A stretch of 64,000 nt of DNA from Prado023 sp963700475 (lineage in GTDB: Bacteria; Actinomycetota; Actinomycetes; S36-B12; CAIYMF01), in NCBI GenBank assembly GCA_963700475.1, contig CAVOXR010000010.1, forward strand, positions 167,332 to 231,331. The letters are read 5' to 3'. Made by a program: the position numbers and the translations under genes. The notes below the pieces were generated by a model. That model was not told where the DNA came from. It was given only the letters and a program-made list of their open reading frames with translations, and made no database searches. Position 1 is the first letter of the stretch. The number at the start of each line of letters is the position of its first letter. Below, piece after piece: positions 26,264 to 34,321 of this stretch.

Positions 26264-27835
26264 TTACTTGAAGCCGACGGCCTTGAGGGCCTTGAAGCCG
26301 CGGATGATCATGTCGCCCCAGTCGTCGTGCTCCATGCCGAATGGGGTGCCCATGCTGATCCCACGCTGGATGGCGATGGTCTGTTCCTCCGTGAAGCGCG
26401 TCAGGCCGTGGTCTCCGTTGCGCCGGCCAAGTCCCGACAATCCCCGGCCGCCCATCGGCGCACGGGTGGATCCGAACGTCGCCTCGTAGGCCTCGTTGAC
26501 GTTGACCGAGCCCGTGCGCAGCTGCCTCGCGACCCGCTCCCCGCGGCCGTCGTCCTCGGTGAGCACCGAGGCGTTGAGCCCGTATGGGGAGTCGTTCGCC
26601 AGGGCGATCGCCTCCTGCTCGGTGTCCACCCGCTGGACGGCCACCACCGGCCCGAACGTCTCGGCAGCGAAGCACACCATGTCGTCGGTGACCCCGGTCA
26701 GCACCGTCGGGGCGTAGTAGAACGGGCCGATGTCGGGCAGCGGATGACCCCCGGTCACGACCGTGGCGCCCTTGGCCACCGCGTCGTCCACAGCCGCCGT
26801 GGTGCGCGCGAGCTGATCGGCACTGATCAGCGAGCCGTAGTCCGTGCCCCAGCCCACGGACGCATGCATGCGCAGCCCGCCGATTCGGGCGAGGAATCGG
26901 TCCATGAAGGCGTCGTAGGCACCGGAGAGGACATAGATCCGCTCGATCCCGACACACAGCTGGCCGGCGTTGTCGAAGCACGCCCGCACGGCGATCTCGG
27001 CCGCCCGCCCGGGGTCGGCGTCCTCGAGCACGATCATGGGGTTCTTGCCGCCGAGCTCCATCGAACAGCCGATGAGCCGCTCGCCGCATCGGCCGGCGAT
27101 CTGGGCACCCACGGCGCTGGAGCCGGTGAACATCATGTAGTCCGCGCGCTCGGTGATCTCGGGTCCGAGCTCGGGACCGTACCCCAGCACGACCTGCAGG
27201 ACCCGGCGGGGGATACCGGCGCGGTGCATCAGGTCCACGGCCCACAGTGCGGTCAACGACGTCTGGTGGTCGGGCTTGAGCACCACGGCGTTGCCGGCCA
27301 TGAGTGCGGGGATCGCATCGGCCACCGCGAGGAACAACGGGTAGTTCCACGGTGCGATGTCGCCCACCACGCCGACCGGATGGTGCTCCACCGACACCTT
27401 CGTGAGCAGCGGGAAGAGCCCCACCTTGCGCTCGGGGCCAAGCAGCCGGCGGGCATCCCGGGCGTAGTGCCGAGCCACGGTGCAGACCCCGAGGAGCTCC
27501 TTGAGGGCGTCCATCCGGGTCTTGCCGGTCTCCCACTGGATGAGGTCCAGGCCCTCGTCGCGGTGCGACAGCAACAGGTCGTGGAACCGCAGCACGGCCC
27601 GCTTGCGCTCCCCCACAGGCGTGGCCGCCCACCGGGCCTGGGCCGCCCGTGCGGTGTCGAAGGCCATGTCGACGTCCTCCACGGTGGAGAACGGGACCTC
27701 GGCCAGGGGATGGCCGTCGAAGGGGGCCACGGTCGCATGCCGAGCCGCGCCAGGGCGGACCACGGGGATCGTCAACAGGGCCTCGATGAGGTCCCGGTCG
27801 AACCCAGCGCGGGAGGTGCTTGTGTCGACACTCAT
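26264..27835 (-). CDS. gabD2: Succinate-semialdehyde dehydrogenase (NADP+), GabD2-type aldehyde dehydrogenase
   Basis: A 523-residue aldehyde dehydrogenase. The cofactor region has GDIAPWNYPLFLAV and MFTGSSAVGAQIA; the catalytic Glu lies in MELGGKNPMIV and the nucleophile Cys in NAGQLCVGIER. The sequence is most like actinobacterial GabD2, which oxidises succinic semialdehyde to succinate, but broad aldehyde use is possible. ATG 27835 has TAGCCT seven bases upstream on its strand, and longer in-frame starts would cross this box. It shares its strand with guaB3 and choD but is probably a separate transcript. Confidence 0.87.
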   Translation of the reverse strand: MSVDTSTSRAGFDRDLIEALLTIPVVRPGAARHATVAPFDGHPLAEVPFSTVEDVDMAFDTARAAQARWAATPVGERKRAVLRFHDLLLSHRDEGLDLIQWETGKTRMDALKELLGVCTVARHYARDARRLLGPERKVGLFPLLTKVSVEHHPVGVVGDIAPWNYPLFLAVADAIPALMAGNAVVLKPDHQTSLTALWAVDLMHRAGIPRRVLQVVLGYGPELGPEITERADYMMFTGSSAVGAQIAGRCGERLIGCSMELGGKNPMIVLEDADPGRAAEIAVRACFDNAGQLCVGIERIYVLSGAYDAFMDRFLARIGGLRMHASVGWGTDYGSLISADQLARTTAAVDDAVAKGATVVTGGHPLPDIGPFYYAPTVLTGVTDDMVCFAAETFGPVVAVQRVDTEQEAIALANDSPYGLNASVLTEDDGRGERVARQLRTGSVNVNEAYEATFGSTRAPMGGRGLSGLGRRNGDHGLTRFTEEQTIAIQRGISMGTPFGMEHDDWGDMIIRGFKALKAVGFK

Positions 27836-27848
27836 GCGATGCAGGCTA

Positions 27849-28077
27849 CCGCGCGTGCCCTGTCGGGACCGGACTGCCCGTGCACCCACAACCAGGGCCC
27901 TGGACCACGACCACGCGGTCCATCGGGCGCTCCCGGGGGGCTGAGCGTGGCCCGGGCCACGACGGCAGCGCGCGGGCCGCACCCCGAGCCCCGCTGTAGT
28001 CGCCTGCGTGCTCTGCGTCACACCCGCTCAGGGCCCATTCCTCCCATGGCATCGGCGTTTTCGAGGTTTGGCACCTT
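27849..28077. other. Intergenic region between guaB3 and gabD2
   Basis: No supported gene. The only structure I note is a perfect 14-base palindrome GTGGCCCGGGCCAC at 27947-27960. The gap continues into DnaA-box-like sequences at 28078-28173. Confidence 0.45.
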
Positions 28078-28173
28078 GTGGATGATCCGGGCCCGAGTGG
28101 GGACGAAACGCTGATTCCGTGCGGGGGACGACCCATCCGGCCCTGTGGATAACTCGAAGGAACCTGTGGATAT
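28078..28173. promoter_or_regulatory. Cluster of DnaA-box-like 9-mers
   Basis: TGTGGATAA at 28144-28152 is an exact reverse complement of the consensus DnaA box TTATCCACA. TGTGGATAT at 28165-28173 and TGTGGATGA at 28078-28086 each differ by one base. The last two boxes are 21 bp apart and the final one touches the guaB3 stop codon. DnaA binding is inferred, not shown. Confidence 0.4.
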
Positions 28174-29288
28174 CAGCGCCCGGGCGAGACCGTGACGTCA
28201 ACGCGCTGGAACTCCTTGAGCTCCGAGTACCCGGAGGTCGCCATCGCCCGGCGCAGGGCACCCACGAGGTTCATCGTGCCGTCCGGGACCCGGCTGGGCC
28301 CATGCATGACCTGCTCCAGGGAGCCCACCGTGCCCGTCCAGTGCCGCTCACCGCGGGGCAGTTCGGCGTGCACAGCCTCCATCCCCCAGTGCCAGCCCCG
28401 ACCGGGGGCCTCGGCGGCCCGCGCCAGGGGCGAGCCGACCATCACCGCGTCCGCCCCGCAGGCGATCGCCTTGACGATGTCACCGCTGCGTCCCATCGCC
28501 CCGTCGGCGATCACGTGCACGTAGCGCCCACCGGACTCGTCCATGTAGTCCCGGCGAGCCGCGGAGACATCCGCCACGGAGGTGGCCATCGGCACACGGA
28601 CGCCGAGCACGTCGGCCGTCGTGTGCGAGGCGCCGCCGCCGAAGCCGACGAGCACACCCGCGGCACCGGCGCGCATCAGGTGCAGGGCTGCGCGATAGGT
28701 GGCCACACCACCGACGATCACCGGAGCGTCGAGGGTGTAGATGAAGTCCTTGAGGTTCAGCGCATCGTCCTCGGCGCTGACGTGCTCGGCCGACACGGTG
28801 GTCCCACGGATCACGAACAGGTCGACGCCCGCGTTCGTGACGATCGGCGCCAGCTCCGTGACCCGGTTGGGCGACAGGGCCCCGGCCACCGCCACCCCGG
28901 CGGCACGGATCTCGGCGATGCGCTCAGCGATGAGGTCGGGCTGGACGGGCTCGGAGTAGAGCTGCTGCATCCGGGCGTTCGCCTGCAGCTCGGGGAGCTG
29001 GCCGATCTCCTCGTAGGCGGCGGCCGGGTCCTCGTAGCGGGTCCAGAGCCCCTCGAGGTTGAGCACGCCGAGCCCCCCCAGTTGGCCCATGCGGATGGCC
29101 GTCTCGGGGGAGATGATCGAGTCCATCGGCGCCCCGATGATCGGGTTGTCGAAGCGGTAGGCGTCGATCTGCCAGCCGGTGTTGACCAGCTCCGGGGCCC
29201 GGGTGCGCCGACTGGGCGCGATGGCGATGTCGTCGAAGGACAGCGCGGCACGGCCCCGCTTGCCCAGGCCGATCTCGATGTCGTTCAT
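28173..29288 (-). CDS. guaB3: GuaB3-family IMP dehydrogenase-related protein
   Basis: A 371-residue TIM-barrel protein of the IMPDH/GMP reductase family without CBS domains. The phosphate-binding region reads GVLVGFGGGASH and DGAMGRSGDIVKAIACGADAVM. At the position of the IMPDH catalytic loop it has RGTTVSAEHVS, with no catalytic cysteine, as in the actinobacterial GuaB3 branch. Its activity is therefore uncertain. ATG 29288 has a strong GAGGAGGAG site. It follows guaB by 29 bases in an operon, and DnaA-box-like sequences overlap its end. Confidence 0.93.
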   Translation of the reverse strand: MNDIEIGLGKRGRAALSFDDIAIAPSRRTRAPELVNTGWQIDAYRFDNPIIGAPMDSIISPETAIRMGQLGGLGVLNLEGLWTRYEDPAAAYEEIGQLPELQANARMQQLYSEPVQPDLIAERIAEIRAAGVAVAGALSPNRVTELAPIVTNAGVDLFVIRGTTVSAEHVSAEDDALNLKDFIYTLDAPVIVGGVATYRAALHLMRAGAAGVLVGFGGGASHTTADVLGVRVPMATSVADVSAARRDYMDESGGRYVHVIADGAMGRSGDIVKAIACGADAVMVGSPLARAAEAPGRGWHWGMEAVHAELPRGERHWTGTVGSLEQVMHGPSRVPDGTMNLVGALRRAMATSGYSELKEFQRVDVTVSPGR

Positions 29289-29317
29289 GTGCTCCTCCTC
29301 GACGTCCGGTCCGCGCC

Positions 29318-30838
29318 TCAGCGGCCCTGGTAGTTGGGTGCCTCGACGGTCATCTGGATGTCGTGCGGGTGGGACTCCTTGAGCCCAGCCGGGGTGATCC
29401 GGATGAACCGGCCGCGGGACTGCAGCTCGGGGATCGTGCGCGCGCCCACGTAGAACATGGACTGGTGCAGCCCACCCACCAATTGGTGGGCGACCGCGGC
29501 CAACGGGCCGCGGTAGGGCACCTGGCCCTCGATCCCCTCCGGGACGATCTTCTCGTCGGTCGTGACGTCGGCCTGGAAGTAGCGGTCCTTGGAGTAGGAG
29601 ACACGACCGCGCGAGGCCATGGCCCCCAGCGATCCCATGCCCCGGTAGTGCTTGAACTGCTTGCCGTTGACGAACACGAGGTCCCCCGGGCTCTCCTCGC
29701 ACCCCGCCAGCAGGGAGCCGAGCATGACCGTCTCGGCCCCGGCGACCAGGGCCTTGGCGATGTCCCCGGAGTACTGCAGCCCACCGTCGCCGATCACCGG
29801 AACGCCCGCGGGCCGACACACCCGGGCAGCCTCGAAGATGGCCGTGACCTGCGGCACCCCGACCCCCGCCACGACCCGCGTGGTGCAGATCGAGCCCGGA
29901 CCGACCCCCACCTTGACCGCATCCGCACCGGCGTCGACCAGGGCCTGGGCGCCCGCCTTCGTGGCGATGTTGCCGCCGATGACCTGCACGTGGGCCATCG
30001 CGGGGTCGGCCTTGATCCGGGCCACCATGTCCAGCAGGAGCCGTGCCTGGCCGTTGGCGGTGTCGGCAACCAGCACGTCGACGCCGGCCTCGACGAGGGC
30101 CGTGGCCCGCTCCCAGGCGTCGCCGTAGAAGCCGATCGCCGCCCCCACCCGCAGGCGGCCCTCGTCGTCCTTGGTCGCCATCGGGTACTTCTCGGTCTTG
30201 ACGAAGTCCTTGACCGTGATGAGCCCGGTGAGCCGACCGGCGGCGTCCACCAGGGGCAGCTTCTCGATCCGGTGCTTGGCCAGGAGCGCAGCGGCGTCCT
30301 CACGACGGATGCCCTCCGGGCCGGTCACGAGGGGCATGGGCGTCATGACGTCGCGCACGAGCGTCGTGGCGAAGCGCTCGGCGGGCAGGAACAGCAGGTC
30401 GCGGTTGGTCACGATGCCCAGCAGGGTCCGGTCCGCGTCGATCACCGGCAGCCCCGAGACCCGGTAGCGCCCGCACAGCTCATCGAGCTCGAGGACGGTG
30501 ACATCCGGGCTCACAGTCACCGGGTCGTGGATCATCCCGGACTCGCTGCGCTTGACGGTGTCCACCTCGGCGGCCTGGTCAGCGATCGACAGGTTGCGGT
30601 GCAGCACGCCGATGCCGCCCTGGCGGGCCATCGCGATGGCCATCCGGGACTCGGTCACGGTGTCCATGGCCGCCGACACCAGCGGAACGGCCAGCGTGAT
30701 CCCACGGGTCAGGCGCGTGGCGGTGTCCACCTCCGAGGGCACGACATCGGAATGGTCGGGCAGGAGCAGGACGTCGTCGTAGGTCAGGCCGGTGTACCCG
30801 AACATCTCCTCGGCTGCGGCGCGGTCCGCTGGATCCAT
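29318..30838 (-). CDS. guaB: IMP dehydrogenase
   Basis: A 506-residue enzyme that oxidises IMP to XMP with NAD+, the committed step to GMP. The N-terminal LTYDDVLLLPDHSDV, two CBS domains (about 100-215) and the catalytic loop GVGPGSICTTR with Cys318 are all present, plus the C-terminal flap and GGLHQSMFYVGA. I choose ATG 30838 with GAGAGGGG about nine bases ahead; an in-frame ATG at 30859 is possible. TACCCT on the minus strand just upstream may be its -10 box. It works with guaA at 22-24 kb. Confidence 0.97.
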   Translation of the reverse strand: MDPADRAAAEEMFGYTGLTYDDVLLLPDHSDVVPSEVDTATRLTRGITLAVPLVSAAMDTVTESRMAIAMARQGGIGVLHRNLSIADQAAEVDTVKRSESGMIHDPVTVSPDVTVLELDELCGRYRVSGLPVIDADRTLLGIVTNRDLLFLPAERFATTLVRDVMTPMPLVTGPEGIRREDAAALLAKHRIEKLPLVDAAGRLTGLITVKDFVKTEKYPMATKDDEGRLRVGAAIGFYGDAWERATALVEAGVDVLVADTANGQARLLLDMVARIKADPAMAHVQVIGGNIATKAGAQALVDAGADAVKVGVGPGSICTTRVVAGVGVPQVTAIFEAARVCRPAGVPVIGDGGLQYSGDIAKALVAGAETVMLGSLLAGCEESPGDLVFVNGKQFKHYRGMGSLGAMASRGRVSYSKDRYFQADVTTDEKIVPEGIEGQVPYRGPLAAVAHQLVGGLHQSMFYVGARTIPELQSRGRFIRITPAGLKESHPHDIQMTVEAPNYQGR

Positions 30839-30914
30839 CACGTGGTGCCCCTCTCCCATTCGGGATCAGGGTATCGGCCCCAGCGACATGCCGGCGTCGG
30901 CGCGCAGCCGCCCG

Positions 30915-31529
30915 TCAGCTCAGCAGGCCCCAGCGGAAGCCCAGCGCCACGGCCTGGGCCCGGTCCGCGGCCCCCATCTTGCGGAACATCCGACGTGCGT
31001 GGGTCTTGACGGTGTCCTCGGACAGGTAGAGCTCGCGGCCGATCTGCGCGTTCGACTTCCCCCGGGACATGCCCTCGAGGACCTCCACCTCGCGACCGCT
31101 GAGCGACGGGCCACCGGCCATCGGACGCACCGGCAGCGACACGACATTGCCGGTCCGGTGGACCGGGGCTGTGGCCGCCAGGCTCAGCATCGTCGCGGTC
31201 TCCTCGCGGCTCGCATCCTTGACCATGTAGCCCCGGGCACCCACCGCGACGGCGGCAGCAACGCCCTCGATGTCCTCGCCCATGGTGAGCATCACGACAA
31301 CGGCGCCCGGGTAGGCCGCCATGAGGCGGCGAGTGGCCTCGACGCCACCCATCCCGGGCATCCGGACGTCCATGAGCACGACGCTCGGCCGCTCCAGGGG
31401 GTAACGGGCCAGGACCTCCTCGCCCGATCCTGCCGCGCTGACGCGGTCGACACCCGGCACCGAGGCAACGGCACGCCGCACTGCCTCCCGCGCCAGGGGA
31501 GCGTCATCGCACACCAGGACCGTGGTCAT
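30915..31529 (-). CDS. bldM: BldM-type developmental response regulator
   Basis: A 204-residue LuxR-type regulator with receiver motif VCDDAPLAREA, Asp54 in VVLMDVRMPGMGG and Lys104, and a helix-turn-helix at LSGREVEVLEGMSRGKSNAQIGREL. The C-terminus FRWGLLS and the overall match recall Streptomyces BldM, which controls aerial development without needing phosphorylation and also pairs with WhiI. A near-perfect ribosome site (AAGGAGGT, six bases ahead of ATG 31529) stands out among the leaderless genes nearby. As in Streptomyces, it lies between guaB and whiD. Confidence 0.9.
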   Translation of the reverse strand: MTTVLVCDDAPLAREAVRRAVASVPGVDRVSAAGSGEEVLARYPLERPSVVLMDVRMPGMGGVEATRRLMAAYPGAVVVMLTMGEDIEGVAAAVAVGARGYMVKDASREETATMLSLAATAPVHRTGNVVSLPVRPMAGGPSLSGREVEVLEGMSRGKSNAQIGRELYLSEDTVKTHARRMFRKMGAADRAQAVALGFRWGLLS

Positions 31530-31645
31530 CGAGGTACCTCCTTCCCCGATCTGTTCGACACCTCCGCACCGTCACTTGAGCGCGGGCACCCGCCGTCGGA
31601 GGCGTGCGGAATGCCGCGACGGGGGCCGCGCGGCGCGGAGTGGGC

Positions 31646-32551
31646 TCAGCCCAGGAGGGCGCGGATGTCGCGGCGGGCGAGCCATTCGGCGGCCAGCAGC
31701 GGCGGGAGGTCAGCCGAGATGCCGCGGATCACCGCACGAGCCGCTTCCAGGCTGCGCTCGGACTCCTCGGGGGAGGTGGCGGCCAGCAGCGCCCCCAGCA
31801 GGCCCCGGCTGGGCCAGACCAGGGGGCGGGCACCGAGACCCTCCGCCAGGACTGCCGCACGGGCAAGGAGGTCCACGGCGGCGCCCTGCTGCCCGTGGGA
31901 TGTGGCCGCCACACCGGCGAAGAGCAGCGACTTGGCCACGTGGCGCGGAGCGCTGGCTGCCTCAGCCGCATCCAGGGCACGCTCAGCCGCGGCCCGCGCC
32001 TGTCCGGGGTCCCCGCCGAGCAGGGCGACCTCGGCACGCACCCAGTCGAGCCGGATGTGGTGCCGCCACCACAGGGGGCGTTCAGCGAGCAGGAGCTCGA
32101 CCCGGGTCACGGCGTCCCGGGCCACGTCGGCCTCGCCGAGTCCGACGGCATCCGAGGCAAGCCCGAGCAACGCCTCGCACTCAGCCTCCGAATCGCCGGA
32201 GGCGGACTCGAGGGCGCTCTGGTCCCAGTCGCGCCCCTCCGCGTGCCGACCCAGCTGGCGCTGGATCGCGCCGACCGCTGACGCCGGCAGCGAGCGGAGC
32301 TCCACGGGGACCTCCGGATCGCTGGCTGCCGTGGTCAGGCCCGCCAGGGCCGGCCCGTAGTTGCCGGTGGCCGATCGGCAGACGCCAAGGACCCACGCGG
32401 CGCGGGTACGTCGGGCGACGTCCCCCCGCTCCTCAGCCAGGGCCTCGGCGCGCTCCAACGGCACCAGGCCCTGCCCGGGGACGCCGCGGAACACGGCCCG
32501 TTCCCCGGCCGCGAGAAGACCAGCGAGCTCCTCGTCGACCACGAGGCTCAC
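31646..32551 (-). CDS. Alpha-helical TPR-like protein of unknown function
   Basis: A 301-residue protein made of paired Ala/Leu/Glu-rich helices with TPR-like spacing (for example ALAGLTTAA, ARDAVTRVELLL, ARAAAERALDAAEAA). There is no signal peptide or membrane segment. TPR scaffolds bind other proteins. It begins at GTG 32551, nine bases after the MerR gene, so the two are probably one transcript and the TPR protein may modulate or respond to that regulator. I cannot assign a more precise role. Confidence 0.7.
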   Translation of the reverse strand: MSLVVDEELAGLLAAGERAVFRGVPGQGLVPLERAEALAEERGDVARRTRAAWVLGVCRSATGNYGPALAGLTTAASDPEVPVELRSLPASAVGAIQRQLGRHAEGRDWDQSALESASGDSEAECEALLGLASDAVGLGEADVARDAVTRVELLLAERPLWWRHHIRLDWVRAEVALLGGDPGQARAAAERALDAAEAASAPRHVAKSLLFAGVAATSHGQQGAAVDLLARAAVLAEGLGARPLVWPSRGLLGALLAATSPEESERSLEAARAVIRGISADLPPLLAAEWLARRDIRALLG

Positions 32552-32560
32552 CCTAAGAGG

Positions 32561-33685
32561 TCACAACCCCATCGCCGTGCGCACCGCGCCGACCGCGTGT
32601 TCGAGATCAGCGACATGAACGACGTCGCCCGGAGCGTCGGACCACCCCGGACCGCCCACCATCAGCGCTGCCGCCGGGCGACTCACGGGCAGCTCGGGGA
32701 CGTGGGCACCGGGCATCTGCGCCCAGAGGAACACCACCGGGGGACCGAGCCGGACCACAGCGTCGTGGAGGGCCACCTCCGGGGTCCGCGCGCCGATCAC
32801 GTGGCTGCGGATCCCGACGTCGGAGAGGGCCGCCTGAAGCACCATGAGGGGGAGGTCGTGGAGCTCCTCGGGCGCGCTGGCCAGCAGGGCCGGTCGACCG
32901 TTGCGCGGCCGCTCCAGGCGCGCGGAGTGGGCAGCCAACGCCCCCACCACGACCATCGAGAAGGAATGCTCGATCTCCACTCCCCGGCTTGTCTGAGCCC
33001 ACCGCTCGCCGATGGCGCCCAGCACCGGGCGGATGAGCTCCTCCCAGGTCGGGATCACACCCCGGTCCGCAAGTGACGCGGTCACCATTCGCTGGCAGGC
33101 GTGCGAGTCAAGGGACATGGCGGCCCGGGCCAGACCGCGCGCCGACCGAGGGCTGCGGGGCATGGGCAGCACCCGACCGCCGCCTGAGGACGTGGCGACG
33201 CCAGGATCGTCAACCCCGCCGCCTGCCTGGGCAGATGCGGCTTCGGCCCCGGTTGAGCCCAGGAGGGCGGCATAGGGGTTCGACGCGTCGACGGCCTCAG
33301 CTCCGATGTGGGTGCGGATCGCCGCCCGGGCCGCCTCTGCCGGGGGCACCCCCTCCTGGACCAGGCGGTGCATCACCCCGAGTCGTGCCAGGTCGATCGG
33401 GCCGTAGCGCCGGTGCCCGCCAGGCGTGTGCAGGCTGGGCGCAAGGCCATAGCGGCGCTCCCAGCTGCGCAGCGTCCCGGGGGCCACGCCCAGACCCCGG
33501 GCAGCCCCAGCGACGCTGAGCGCCACGCTCGGCTCACCATCGGCGCCCCCCTGTTCATCAGGGATCGCAGGGACGGCACTCACCTCGGCGGCGACGATCA
33601 CATCCGGGGAAGCCGCGCCCTCGCCGTCGGCGACCACGCCGGCGTGCGGCGGAGGGCCGAGGGGGAGGGCTGCATCAGAGGGCAC
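32561..33685 (-). CDS. MerR-family regulator with CarH/LitR-like cobalamin-binding domain
   Basis: A 374-residue regulator. A variable N-terminus (1-54) precedes a MerR helix-turn-helix (about 55-120, GVAPGTLRSWERRYGL and TPGGHRRY). After a low-complexity linker comes a helical bundle and a Rossmann-like B12 domain. Residues 229-240 match the W-x9-E-H signature that caps adenosylcobalamin in CarH, and His276 in PEELHDL is placed like its lower axial ligand. CarH/LitR proteins release DNA when light breaks the cobalamin bond. GTG 33685 is leaderless (CACAAT six bases ahead). It is divergent from whiD, and a dyad overlaps its -10 box. Confidence 0.85.
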   Translation of the reverse strand: MPSDAALPLGPPPHAGVVADGEGAASPDVIVAAEVSAVPAIPDEQGGADGEPSVALSVAGAARGLGVAPGTLRSWERRYGLAPSLHTPGGHRRYGPIDLARLGVMHRLVQEGVPPAEAARAAIRTHIGAEAVDASNPYAALLGSTGAEAASAQAGGGVDDPGVATSSGGGRVLPMPRSPRSARGLARAAMSLDSHACQRMVTASLADRGVIPTWEELIRPVLGAIGERWAQTSRGVEIEHSFSMVVVGALAAHSARLERPRNGRPALLASAPEELHDLPLMVLQAALSDVGIRSHVIGARTPEVALHDAVVRLGPPVVFLWAQMPGAHVPELPVSRPAAALMVGGPGWSDAPGDVVHVADLEHAVGAVRTAMGL

Positions 33686-33689
33686 GTCG

Positions 33690-33714
33690 ACATTGTGCAA
33701 GACCTTTGCAATGT
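33690..33714. promoter_or_regulatory. Dyad operator over the merR promoter
   Basis: ACATTG (33690-33695) and CAATGT (33709-33714) are a perfect inverted pair 13 bases apart, with further partial symmetry inside. It covers the merR -10 box (33692-33697) and lies in the region shared with whiD. MerR proteins bind such dyads, so autoregulation is likely but inferred. Confidence 0.5.
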
Positions 33715-33820
33715 TCGCCTGCGGACGTGGCCGAATCAGTGCCATGGACGGGAACATGGGGACGACCCCCCGTGTTGTCTCCAGTAGGGGTCGATGCACG
33801 AAATCGACTGGAACAGACAC

Positions 33821-33849
33821 TTGCACAGGATTCGCACAAGTTCTAGGAT
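33821..33849 (+). promoter_or_regulatory. whiD promoter
   Basis: TTGCAC (33821-33826) and TAGGAT (33844-33849) are separated by 17 bases, a good sigma-70-type promoter. The predicted start near 33856 leaves a leader of about 24 bases with a GAGAGGA ribosome site before ATG 33880. Confidence 0.65.
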
Positions 33850-33879
33850 GGAGTGAAGACGACGATGAGAGGACCAGCC

Positions 33880-34182
33880 ATGGCGGATGTGTCGAGGCTC
33901 CCGGGACCGAATGCGGACTTCTGGGACTGGCAGATGCACGCAGCATGTCGCGGTGTCGACTCCGAGATGTTCTTCCATCCCGAGGGCGAGCGCGGCGGTG
34001 CCAAGGAGGCCCGAGAGCGCGAGGCCAAGGCCCTGTGTGCGAGCTGCCCGGTGATGATGCAGTGCCGGGCGCATGCCCTGAAGGTGCGCGAACCGTTCGG
34101 CGTGTGGGGAGGCCTCACCGAATCCGAGCGCGCGGTGATCTACCAGTCGGAGGGCCGCGCCGGGCAGCGCGCCACCGCCTGA
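33880..34182 (+). CDS. whiD: WhiB-family iron-sulfur transcription factor, WhiD-like
   Basis: A 100-residue WhiB-type protein. Four cysteines (one in HAACRGVD, then CASCPVMMQC, giving C-x2-C-x5-C) ligate a [4Fe-4S] cluster, and GVWGGLTE is the family's turn before the basic tail. The cluster senses oxygen or nitric oxide, and the protein acts with the primary sigma factor. Streptomyces WhiD lies between bldM and groEL as here; mycobacterial WhiB3 is the relative. ATG 33880 is chosen for its ribosome site; GTG 33853 falls at or before the predicted transcript start. Confidence 0.92.
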   Translation: MADVSRLPGPNADFWDWQMHAACRGVDSEMFFHPEGERGGAKEAREREAKALCASCPVMMQCRAHALKVREPFGVWGGLTESERAVIYQSEGRAGQRATA

Positions 34183-34248
34183 CTGCTCGCCTCACAGCGG
34201 TCGGCACGGATCCGTCCTCCTGCTGCGCCACCACAGTGAGACGCAACT

Positions 34249-34288
34249 CGGCCCCACCCTGACCAGTCATCTGGTCGGAGTGGGGCCG
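34249..34288. terminator. Bidirectional terminator between whiD and groEL1
   Basis: CGGCCCCA (34249-34256) pairs with TGGGGCCG (34281-34288) and GACCAG (34261-34266) with CTGGTC (34271-34276), with a mostly paired middle and a four-base TCAT loop. It sits 66 bases after whiD and 33 bases before the groEL1 stop, between convergent genes. Confidence 0.85.
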
Positions 34289-34321
34289 ATGTTGTTGCGG
34301 GGCTGCCGCCGCCCAAGGGCC

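Noticed and set aside
28078..28173. Chromosome origin
   Set aside because: Only three DnaA-box-like 9-mers, no AT-rich unwinding region, and no dnaA, dnaN, gyrB or rpmH nearby.
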